DNA of 39,425 nt from a virus. Below the pieces are notes generated by a model. It worked only from the letters and a program-made list of their open reading frames with translations. It had not been told where the DNA came from and made no database searches. The position numbers and the translations under genes are program-made. The stretch is taken from the IMG/VR virus record IMGVR_UViG_3300046011_002771, positions 1 through 39,425 of that record. One strand, written 5' to 3'. Shown in pieces: positions 34,057 through 39,360 of this stretch (position 1 is the first letter of the stretch; every line of letters starts with the position of its first letter).

Positions 34057-34472
34057 CAGTAATTGTTATGTCTTAAGTGATGTTTCATTGCTTCGCAAGG
34101 GGTTTTGTATCTGTGTTGGATATATTTGTATGCGTGGAGGATTTGTATGGCGGGCTCTTTGCTAGTTTCCTTAAGCCTTTGCCCAATACCAAATGCCGAT
34201 GAACCTTGCTTGTTCTTTGCGAGGTGGTCATAACGAGCCTCTTTAGTAAAGATATAATCAAGACATCTCCATTCCATATTACGCCACCCATATCCTACCC
34301 AAGCGTAGCGTTTTGCTAAGGCTTTATTTGCCCTCTTCTCTTCCATTGTTGCCTGATTTCTTCCTTCGATTATCGGCGTTCTGTTTTTGATTAAGGGTTG
34401 GAGTAGGGGTGGCGCACTCGCTATGAGTATCACGCCAGCCACCACACTCACCGCAAGGGGGCTCGTTTTCAT
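34056..34472 (-). CDS. Lysozyme/transglycosylase-like exported protein
   Basis: 138 aa. Residues 5-25 are a hydrophobic signal/anchor. WRCLDYIFTKEARYDHLA has the catalytic-type Glu78, followed by GSSAFGIGQ (90-98), the SLT/Gp13-like lysozyme pattern. Cuts peptidoglycan glycan strands; complementary to the M15 endolysin or used during entry. Confidence 0.7.
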   Translation of the reverse strand: MKTSPLAVSVVAGVILIASAPPLLQPLIKNRTPIIEGRNQATMEEKRANKALAKRYAWVGYGWRNMEWRCLDYIFTKEARYDHLAKNKQGSSAFGIGQRLKETSKEPAIQILHAYKYIQHRYKTPCEAMKHHLRHNNY

Positions 34473-34822
34473 TACGCAATTCTACCAACTTTCTTCCTAA
34501 CACGCGAGGTCATCTGCCTCTCGCTCTGAATTAACTTTAAGTTCATAGTCTTTTTAGCCATAGTCCTACGCTCAAATGCTGTAAGCCCGCCCCATATGGA
34601 GCCAAGATGTAGGTTCTCATCTTCTAGTCCTTGCTTAAGACATAACTCTCGGACAGGACATTGATTACATATTGATATGGCCTCAGCCATTCTTAGAACT
34701 TGAAGTTTCTTTTCGTCTTCTATTTTATAGAAGTAATACCACCATAGTTCAGGGTCAGGATGATTACCGCAAGAGGCTTTCTCGTGCCAGTTAGGAGGGA
34801 CGGAGTAAGAACCTTGTAGCAT
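34472..34822 (-). CDS. WhiB-family Fe-S transcription regulator
   Basis: 116 aa. Cys18, Cys52, Cys55 and Cys61 (CNQCPVRELC) are the 4Fe-4S ligands and GSIWGGLTAFER (78-89) is the WhiB turn; the C-terminus is Lys/Arg-rich. WhiB proteins are restricted to Actinobacteria and their phages, so this is the best host indicator. Likely modulates host sigma-factor activity. Confidence 0.9.
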   Translation of the reverse strand: MLQGSYSVPPNWHEKASCGNHPDPELWWYYFYKIEDEKKLQVLRMAEAISICNQCPVRELCLKQGLEDENLHLGSIWGGLTAFERRTMAKKTMNLKLIQSERQMTSRVRKKVGRIA

Positions 34823-35043
34823 TACGACACCGTCCTTAGGTTGCGTCTTAGTTCTATGATAGATGAGGCTTTGCCATACTCGATATCCTCATTGACTAGC
34901 ACCGAGAAATCTTGATGTTCATAAAGCCACTCGTCTTGTTCTTGTGTCTTAAGACTTTCCCAGTTCTCAGGAAGAGGGGCTTTAGTTGTGACATCAATTA
35001 TGCGAACACCTTTCAATTCGTAGGTCACCCTATGCGTTTTCAT
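34822..35043 (-). CDS. Small hypothetical protein
   Basis: 73 aa, beta-rich start (MKTHRVTYELKGVRIIDVTT), acidic middle. Overlaps both neighbours by a few bases. No family recognised. Confidence 0.65.
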   Translation of the reverse strand: MKTHRVTYELKGVRIIDVTTKAPLPENWESLKTQEQDEWLYEHQDFSVLVNEDIEYGKASSIIELRRNLRTVS

Positions 35044-35317
35044 TCTCTAGTTCCTTCTCTGCTAGGTCTGCTAGGTAGGAATCAACTGCTTCTTCTGCCC
35101 TTGTTTCTTTGTATAGTTGTATCTCTGCGTCAATAAGTATGTCTTGAATGCGGTCCTTGAATAGGGCTAGTAAGTCTTCCTCGTCCCATATCTCTACCGC
35201 TTTGCGCCATAGGTCGGCCTTCATCTCTTTATATTCTGAACCGAGAACGAATCCCATCACCTCTTGCTCAGATGTATAACGATTATTTATATACTCGATT
35301 AGTTGCTTTGCTTTCAT
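35030..35317 (-). CDS. Small helical hypothetical protein
   Basis: 95 aa, highly charged and helical, start overlapping the preceding stop (ATGA). The upstream gene encodes the start-associated motif as its own C-terminus (LKTGARK). No known domain. Confidence 0.65.
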   Translation of the reverse strand: MKAKQLIEYINNRYTSEQEVMGFVLGSEYKEMKADLWRKAVEIWDEEDLLALFKDRIQDILIDAEIQLYKETRAEEAVDSYLADLAEKELENENA

Positions 35318-35484
35318 TTCCTTGCTCCTGTCTTAAGTCGTTTGATTAGGTCATTGATTACTATTGAACCCCACCAGAACCCCACCGCTACAGCGAATAG
35401 GATTAAAGTATAGAGAGTCATTTGTAATAGTGCGAAGATACCGCCTAAGTGTAGTCCTGTCAAGATTTCTTTAAGCGTTTCCAT
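35314..35484 (-). CDS. Small membrane protein
   Basis: 56 aa from ATG 35484 (METLKEILTG). One or two hydrophobic helices at about 12-45 (GGIFALLQMTLYTLILFAVA), basic tail. Longer in-frame extension upstream belongs to another gene. Possible inner-membrane or superinfection factor. Confidence 0.65.
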   Translation of the reverse strand: METLKEILTGLHLGGIFALLQMTLYTLILFAVAVGFWWGSIVINDLIKRLKTGARK

Positions 35485-35626
35485 AATTACCTTGCTCCTC
35501 TTGATTAAGGTTTGCCAATTTAAGCCAATGTCTATAGGCTTCCTCCGATAACCTGTAAGAGCAGTATGCGTTGCCAATAATTCCTTGAAGTTCCCGCAGT
35601 AGGGCGGGCTCTATAACCTTATTCAT
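35471..35626 (-). CDS. Small hypothetical protein
   Basis: 51 aa from ATG 35626 to TAA 35471 (reads MNKVIEPALLRELQGIIGNA). Overlaps the stop of the gene before and the start of the gene after. Ribosome site AAGGAGGAAGC. No family. Confidence 0.6.
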   Translation of the reverse strand: MNKVIEPALLRELQGIIGNAYCSYRLSEEAYRHWLKLANLNQEEQGNYGNA

Positions 35627-35735
35627 TTGCTTCCTCCTTTAGTTGTGATGAGATTAAAGTAGTTCCATTTACATAGTTAAATAAAGCGGGGTCTATCTCG
35701 CTTTCTACCTCTGTTATTACTATCCATTTAGACAT
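35619..35735 (-). CDS. Mini-protein
   Basis: 38 aa from ATG 35735 (MSKWIVITEVESEIDPALFN) to TAA 35619. Coupled by TAATG to the upstream stop. Very short, but fits the unbroken chain of overlapping genes. Confidence 0.5.
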   Translation of the reverse strand: MSKWIVITEVESEIDPALFNYVNGTTLISSQLKEEANE

Positions 35736-35893
35736 TACGAGTGCCAGCCTTCGCTCTTTGCTCGCTTTAGGTCTTGCTCGCAATAGGTAGTTCCTTCATA
35801 GTGATAGACATTTGTCTCACTACTATCAGCCCAGCACACCTCACAGGAGGCGAGGTTAGGTTTATATGGGCTAGGGTTTATTGGCCTAGACAT
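35735..35893 (-). CDS. Small zinc-ribbon-like protein
   Basis: 52 aa from ATG 35893 (MSRPINPSPY). Cys17/Cys20 and a later HYEGTTYCEQD suggest a metal site. Start overlaps the preceding TAG. Confidence 0.6.
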   Translation of the reverse strand: MSRPINPSPYKPNLASCEVCWADSSETNVYHYEGTTYCEQDLKRAKSEGWHS

Positions 35894-36128
35894 TTGCTTC
35901 CTCCTTGTTGTATGCCTTGTTATGGGTAGCCTCATCTAATTCACTAGCGAGGTCGTGTTCATTTTCGTATTCATCGCGTAGGCTCTCAGGCAATTTATCA
36001 AAGCCCTTTATCTCATATCCATTATCTCTTGCCCAAGATAAGTTGATTAGATAACTCTCGCCTTGATAGGTAATCGCTATCGTTCTTTCCCACTCGGTGT
36101 CGTTATGGTCTATTAGATTTACTTTCAT
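35886..36128 (-). CDS. Acidic hypothetical protein
   Basis: 80 aa from ATG 36128 (MKVNLIDHND) behind GAAGGAGAGGACAAG, ATGA overlap upstream. Beta start, acidic helical end. Possible DNA mimic or inhibitor; no evidence beyond charge. Confidence 0.65.
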   Translation of the reverse strand: MKVNLIDHNDTEWERTIAITYQGESYLINLSWARDNGYEIKGFDKLPESLRDEYENEHDLASELDEATHNKAYNKEEANV

Positions 36129-36256
36129 TTCTTGTCCTCTCCTTCGCTCATTAAATCGCACTTAACATTAGGGAATTCGTGTTCTGCCTTACATAATAAA
36201 CATAAGCCATAACCGATAGAGTTAATAGCCTCTTGTAGTGTATTAAATACTTTCAT
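36125..36256 (-). CDS. Mini-protein with Cys pair
   Basis: 43 aa from ATG 36256, reads MKVFNTLQEAINSIGYGLCL then LCKAEHEFPNVKCDL. Cys19, Cys22 with His26 and Cys33 may bind zinc. Preceded by CTTAAGACAGGAG at 36264-36276. Confidence 0.6.
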   Translation of the reverse strand: MKVFNTLQEAINSIGYGLCLLCKAEHEFPNVKCDLMSEGEDKK

Positions 36257-36257
36257 T

Positions 36258-36416
36258 TTATTTCTCCTGTCTTAAGATATAATTGTGCGCACACTCTGTT
36301 AATGGCGTTAAGCACTCGCCACACATAACGGGCGAGTAAGTAATCGCTCCGCCTGTTGCTCCGTTGCCGAGGTCTTTATTGTTAAGCGTGACTGTGTAAT
36401 AGTCGTAGCCTTTCAT
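36258..36416 (-). CDS. Small hypothetical protein with CxxC
   Basis: 52 aa from ATG 36416 (ATGA overlap) to TAA 36258; contains MCGEC (31-35) and ends LRQEK, encoded by the start motif of the next gene read in another frame. No family. Confidence 0.6.
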   Translation of the reverse strand: MKGYDYYTVTLNNKDLGNGATGGAITYSPVMCGECLTPLTECAHNYILRQEK

Positions 36417-36742
36417 TTACTTGCCTCTTCTTTCTCTGAAATCATTTGGCCTGTGCGTATGCCAGCGATTAGACTTCGCAAGGTGCGCTCCGCCTCTGCC
36501 TTAGTTCCTCCGAGGTAATCACTAAACCCGCGAGGCTCCCAATGCCCCGAGCCATATTTGCTACCGCCCGAGAAATGGACACGAAAAGCCCGCCCGTAAG
36601 TCTTGCTCCCTTCCTGTAAAACTAAATGCGGGCGCTTGTTTGATTCGTAGGTGTCTTCCACCTCTTCCCCTTCTAGTAAGGGTCTTACCAATTCTTCAAG
36701 CACTCCAACTAATCGGCGTAAATCCTCCATTGTTGTATTCAT
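36413..36742 (-). CDS. Hypothetical protein of early operon
   Basis: 109 aa behind CTTAAGACAGGAG (36754-36766). N-terminal helix (MNTTMEDLRRLVGVLEELVR), a beta-rich Gly/Ser middle, and a C-terminal helix. Preceded by the three-way-junction element at 36795-36848. Confidence 0.65.
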   Translation of the reverse strand: MNTTMEDLRRLVGVLEELVRPLLEGEEVEDTYESNKRPHLVLQEGSKTYGRAFRVHFSGGSKYGSGHWEPRGFSDYLGGTKAEAERTLRSLIAGIRTGQMISEKEEASK

Positions 36743-36794
36743 TTTTTTTATTTCTCCTGTCTTAAGTAGTAAAGCGAGACTCTCCCGCCTTACT

Positions 36795-36848
36795 CGTGCC
36801 CCGTTATTGTCTCGCTCAATTCGCCTTCTGTAAAGGGTGCGGGGCTGT
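36795..36848 (-). ncRNA. Unknown three-way-junction RNA element, copy A
   Basis: GCCCCG (36845-36840, minus) pairs with CGGGGC (36803-36798). Inside, CCUU-UACAG-AAGG and AUUG-AGCGAGA-CAAU form two hairpins. Homologous to copy B: shared ACAGCCCC, GCACC, TACAGA(A/G)GGCG and CGGGGCACGA. No CUGANGA core, so not a hammerhead. Might be tRNA-like and a substrate of RNase P/Z, or another ribozyme class. Confidence 0.55.
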
Positions 36849-36856
36849 GAGTTGCC

Positions 36857-37003
36857 TCACTTTTTGCGCTTGTATCTCCTAACTATTTTTAGAGTAATAA
36901 CTGCGAGGGTAATTCCTGCGATACTGTGCCAAGGTAGATAAATAGCCCCTAAGAAACTATCTAATTCCAACCCGTATTCGTTAGTTATGTTTAGGTTTAA
37001 CAT
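36857..37003 (-). CDS. Small membrane protein
   Basis: 48 aa from ATG 37003 to TGA 36857. Starts MLNLNITNEYGLELDSFLGA; a single hydrophobic helix (about 17-39), then RRYKRKK. Preceded by the start motif at 37013-37025, which is translated as the KTGEK end of the upstream gene. Confidence 0.65.
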   Translation of the reverse strand: MLNLNITNEYGLELDSFLGAIYLPWHSIAGITLAVITLKIVRRYKRKK

Positions 37004-37004
37004 T

Positions 37005-37361
37005 TTATTTTTCTCCTGTCTTAAGTAGTGAGTTCCCTAAATTGTGGAGTGTTTCTCTTGCGATGATGTCGAAAGGTAGAGAGCCCTGCCCCTGTAGTAT
37101 TTGAGCGATGAATAGCCCTGCGGTTTCGCTGACTTTATCTCTTACTAGGTCGGTCACTTGCTCCGCTAGTGTTTCCCATTCTTCGCGCAACTTATCCGAT
37201 AAGGCCACCATACCTTCGGCCTCTCGCGCCTCTCGCATTAATTCGGTGTAGGTTTCTTGGTCATTTTCTGCCACCATCATCCACTCGGTGGCGAATTGCT
37301 CGGCTAGAATAAAGCGCTTTGCCATATCGCTAACCGTTTCTGTCTGTGTTTCTGTAGTCAT
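37005..37361 (-). CDS. Acidic helical hypothetical protein
   Basis: 118 aa, Glu/Thr-rich, all helical (REAREAEGMVALSDKLREEW). Ends LLKTGEK, whose codons are CTTAAGACAGGAGAAAAA, i.e. the next gene's ribosome module. No family recognised. Preceded by element B. Confidence 0.65.
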   Translation of the reverse strand: MTTETQTETVSDMAKRFILAEQFATEWMMVAENDQETYTELMREAREAEGMVALSDKLREEWETLAEQVTDLVRDKVSETAGLFIAQILQGQGSLPFDIIARETLHNLGNSLLKTGEK

Positions 37362-37404
37362 TTTCTTTTCTCCTGTCTTAAGTAATAAGGGAACTCTTCC
37401 CCTA

Positions 37405-37456
37405 TCGTGCCCCCGCTAGGTCTTGAACCTGCGCCCTCTGTAGGTGCGGGGGCTGT
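37405..37456 (-). ncRNA. Unknown three-way-junction RNA element, copy B (tRNA-like)
   Basis: GCCCCCGC (37453-37446, minus) pairs with GCGGGGGC (37416-37409), 8 bp. The 29 bases between hold CCU-ACAG-AGG and AGG-UUCAAGA-CCU, the latter like a T-loop arm. Followed by ACGA. It resembles a tRNA lacking the D-arm and half the anticodon arm. Too short for a functional tRNA. Confidence 0.55.
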
Positions 37457-37460
37457 TGCT

Positions 37461-37910
37461 CTATGCGCTTGCCTCTTGGGCCTTGAGATACTTATCCATT
37501 AAGGCTTGAACCTTTGGCTGAAAAATTTCGTCATCTCTGCGCCATAGTTCCGAGGCTTTCGCCCGTTGTGCTTTCATCTCGTTTGTTTGATAGACCTCGG
37601 ATTGAATCTTGACTTTCTCCTCGAATGCTATTTCGCGCAATTTTTGAGCCTTGCTCATTAGTTCCTGCGCTTGCTTTTCTAGTTCGTTTGCCTCTTCTCG
37701 CGCCTTGGCTTCAATGGCGTCGGTCTTTTCAAGATTAGCGCGAATGAATGCGATACGGATTTCTTCTTCTTGGCAGTATGCGTTGCGGTATTCTTCCGAC
37801 GCTTTAGCGCTCTCTAGTTCGCGGTAAGCCTTCCAGAATGCGCGGGCCCTTGGCTCGCTTAGATTTTCTTTTGCCCACCAGTATGGATTAACTTTTTCGG
37901 TTGTTTCCAT
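37461..37910 (-). CDS. Coiled-coil hypothetical protein
   Basis: 149 aa, nearly all one long charged coiled coil (EAKAREEANELEKQAQELMS around 70-90). Start fixed by CTTAAGACAGGAG (37918-37930). Lies between a hammerhead upstream and element B downstream. Confidence 0.7.
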   Translation of the reverse strand: METTEKVNPYWWAKENLSEPRARAFWKAYRELESAKASEEYRNAYCQEEEIRIAFIRANLEKTDAIEAKAREEANELEKQAQELMSKAQKLREIAFEEKVKIQSEVYQTNEMKAQRAKASELWRRDDEIFQPKVQALMDKYLKAQEASA

Positions 37911-37944
37911 TTCTTTTCTCCTGTCTTAAGTCTGAAAGTCTTTT

Positions 37945-38010
37945 AGGCTCATCAGTCGGGGCACTTACCCCGAGACCGTTGCCCCGATTTCTCGGGGCTA
38001 GGTTTCGCCT
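37945..38010 (-). ncRNA. Type II hammerhead ribozyme HH-C
   Basis: Read on the minus strand: stem II 5' arm AGGC (38010-38007), GAAA (38006-38003), stem III closed with GCCCCGA-GAAA-UCGGGGC inside ACC/GGU, then GUC with the cut after 37974. Stem I is a perfect UCGGGG-UAAGUG-CCCCGA (37973-37956), then CUGAUGA (37955-37949) and stem II 3' arm GCCU (37948-37945). Every conserved core base is present, including the A-U closing pair of stem III. It starts 5 bases after the SprT gene and ends before the next ribosome module. Confidence 0.92.
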
Positions 38011-38014
38011 TGCG

Positions 38015-38638
38015 CTAGTTTGCCTTAATAAACAACTCCCCGCAACCCTCACAGGTCACACCCTGCTCAATGACTTTAGCACTTGCGCGAATTGATGAGC
38101 ACTTACAGTTCGCTTTAAGGAGGTTCTTATTTCTTCCTGCGCCCTTCTTAACTTGCTCCGAGTCTGCCATAAGTGAGAGCGCCTCCTCGATTAGGGCTAG
38201 GGCCTCGGCCCATCTATTGGCGCACTCGTCCGACACCTCGGTGTTGCTCCATCCAATGCCCTTGGCTTGAGTGATGGTTAGACCTAGGCTCTCGGCTGTG
38301 GCCTTGAATTTCTGGTTGTGATACCCGTCACCGCTCACGCCCTTAATTCCCGCCTGTAGGTCTAAGGAATGGGCCACCTCGTGGAGGAGGGTCCCGAGGA
38401 TGGCGCGGGCGCCTCTCTCGAAGTAGTTCGCGCTTATCATTATCTCGTGGAAATTATCCTCGCCCGATTTCCAGATTTTGGCGTGCGTGAAGTGGCCCAT
38501 TGTGCGCCCTGTTTTACGGGTGACTAGAATCGTGGCGCGGGGAGCGCCTGTCTTCTCTCTGATAATCTCGTGAGCATTTTCGAGAGCGCTAGCGATGTTC
38601 GATAGTCTCTCGGTCTTCTCTAGTGTTGCGCTGGTCAT
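38015..38638 (-). CDS. SprT-like zinc metallopeptidase
   Basis: 207 aa from ATG 38638 (MTSATLEKTE), chosen because the ACAGGAG module precedes it; a longer frame to 38698 would run through the ribozyme. HEVAH (86-90) is the zinc catalytic motif, and two C-terminal Cys pairs (NCKC, CEGC) form a zinc ribbon. SprT/Spartan proteins cut proteins bound to DNA; phage versions are common but of unclear target. Confidence 0.85.
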   Translation of the reverse strand: MTSATLEKTERLSNIASALENAHEIIREKTGAPRATILVTRKTGRTMGHFTHAKIWKSGEDNFHEIMISANYFERGARAILGTLLHEVAHSLDLQAGIKGVSGDGYHNQKFKATAESLGLTITQAKGIGWSNTEVSDECANRWAEALALIEEALSLMADSEQVKKGAGRNKNLLKANCKCSSIRASAKVIEQGVTCEGCGELFIKAN

Positions 38639-38664
38639 TTCTTCTTCTCCTGTCTTCTTGGCTT

Positions 38665-38721
38665 GGCTCTTCAGTTGGTAGGGGGCCACCCTATCCAAGA
38701 CCGCCCGAGGGCGGTTTCGCC
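38665..38721 (-). ncRNA. Type II hammerhead ribozyme HH-D
   Basis: Minus strand: stem II GGC (38721-38719), GAAA (38718-38715), stem III ACCGCC-CUCG-GGCGGU, C at 38699 with the cut after it, stem I UUGG-A-UAGGG-UGGCC-CCCUA-CCAA (38698-38675), CUGAAGA (38674-38668), stem II GCC (38667-38665). Position 7 is A instead of U, which hammerheads tolerate. The stop codon of the upstream gene (38723-38721) overlaps stem II, so ribosomes finishing that gene would disturb the fold. Confidence 0.9.
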
Positions 38722-38882
38722 TAGGCTTTCTTAACGGTTTGAATCGCTATCTCGAGGCCCTTGATTTTCCCGTATAGGGTCTGGCTGTAATAATCCGCGC
38801 TGTTGCCCTCGGCGTGATAATCTTCCTGTTCTTCCTTGATTCTTGAGATTTCCATCTCAAGCATTTTCACTAGTTCTTTCAT
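38721..38882 (-). CDS. Small coiled-coil protein
   Basis: 53 aa from ATG 38882 to TAG 38721; reads MKELVKMLEMEISRIKEEQE, helical, ends QTVKKA. Flanked by hammerheads HH-E upstream and HH-D downstream, so cleavage would release it as a monocistronic RNA. No family. Confidence 0.7.
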   Translation of the reverse strand: MKELVKMLEMEISRIKEEQEDYHAEGNSADYYSQTLYGKIKGLEIAIQTVKKA

Positions 38883-38910
38883 TTCTTCTTCTCCTGTCTT
38901 TCTGTAGCCT

Positions 38911-38966
38911 GTCTCATCAGTAGGGGGAGGCTAGCCCGCCCTAGACCCCCTCACGGGGGTTTCGAC
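38911..38966 (-). ncRNA. Type II hammerhead ribozyme HH-E
   Basis: Minus strand: stem II GUC (38966-38964), GAAA (38963-38960), stem III ACCCCC-GUGA-GGGGGU, C at 38944 with the cut after it, stem I UAGGG/CCCUA with inner GG/CC (38943-38921), CUGAUGA (38920-38914), stem II GAC (38913-38911). Stem II is only 3 bp. It begins at the end of the 60-aa gene (stop at 38966-38968). Confidence 0.88.
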
Positions 38967-39148
38967 TATTTCTCAATAACACCGCAAGCAATTAGAAAAC
39001 GAATTGAATCAAAACGAGGGTTCATCGCCTTAAACTGATGTGCCAAGCCCTTGGCTACAAAATCAACTACTTTCTTCTGGCTTTCTTCAACTGTCTCTCT
39101 ATCTACGAAAATTGAGCGGGCTATTAGTTCATAATCTTTTCTAGTCAT
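38966..39148 (-). CDS. First gene of leftward early operon
   Basis: 60 aa, MTRKDYELIARSIFVDRETV and on, helical and charged, ending FLIACGVIEK. No family recognised. Start behind AAGACAGGAGAAAAGAAA. About 40 bases of leader separate it from the predicted transcription start; its stop overlaps the start of HH-E. Confidence 0.75.
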   Translation of the reverse strand: MTRKDYELIARSIFVDRETVEESQKKVVDFVAKGLAHQFKAMNPRFDSIRFLIACGVIEK

Positions 39149-39156
39149 TTTCTTTT

Positions 39157-39183
39157 CTCCTGTCTTAGCGTGTATCTCACGCT
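39157..39183 (-). promoter_or_regulatory. Leader hairpin abutting ACAGGAG module
   Basis: AGCGTG-AGATA-CACGCT (39183-39167 on minus), a perfect 6-bp stem, runs directly into AAGACAGGAG. It replaces the ribozyme at the 5' end of the operon, where no upstream cistron needs separation. Confidence 0.6.
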
Positions 39184-39193
39184 TACAAGTGGA

Positions 39194-39222
39194 ACTTTAC
39201 GCCTTAAGCCCTAACTAGTCAA
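39194..39222 (-). promoter_or_regulatory. Promoter of leftward early operon
   Basis: On the minus strand TTGACT (39222-39217), 17-base spacer, TAAAGT (39199-39194). Predicted start near 39187. The -35 lies at the very edge of the terminal repeat and is TTGATC at the left copy, so only the right end has this promoter in this window. The LexA box is 34 bases upstream. Confidence 0.7.
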
Positions 39223-39360
39223 GGGTCTTTTTAGTGAGTTGCGTCACATTATTACTCGAACAGATGTTCGAACGATTCCCCCTATTCTTCCCCTGAATGG
39301 AACCCTAACTCTTTACTATAGGTCTAGGGTTATGGATTATTTCTGGATTATTCCCCCCCC
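39219..39360. repeat. Right copy of terminal direct repeat
   Basis: Identical to 6-147; ends in 8 C where the left copy has 12. The 65 bases after it are related to, but not the same as, the left end (shared gcggggagatagtcat). Confidence 0.9.
39256..39271. promoter_or_regulatory. LexA/SOS-box palindrome, right copy
   Basis: TCGAACAGATGTTCGA, same as 43-58. Lies 34 bases upstream of the -35 of the leftward early promoter, so a bound repressor could act there. Confidence 0.7.

Larger units (their letters stand above)
35325..39168 (-). repeat. Start-associated sequence family CTTAAGACAGGAG
   Basis: Minus-strand copies at 35325-35337, 36264-36276, 36754-36766, 37013-37025, 37370-37382 and 37918-37930; shortened copies (AAGACAGGAG) at 38647-38656, 38891-38900 and 39157-39168. 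Plus-strand copies are at 29197-29209 and, shortened, at 27963-27970 and 30876-30884. Each lies just before a start codon. It recalls the start-associated sequences of cluster K mycobacteriophages but with a different consensus. Confidence 0.85.

Noticed and set aside
36795-36848. Fourth hammerhead
   Set aside because: Lacks CUGANGA and GAAA in any usable order; the same holds for the leader at 39149-39190.
37405-37456. Genuine tRNA gene
   Set aside because: Has an 8-bp acceptor-like stem and a T-loop-like arm but only 29 bases between the stem strands, so no D-arm or full anticodon arm; kept as an unknown element.
38639-38698. Longer N-terminus of the SprT-like protein from 38698
   Set aside because: It would translate stem I and the core of ribozyme HH-D; the ACAGGAG module fixes ATG 38638 as the start.
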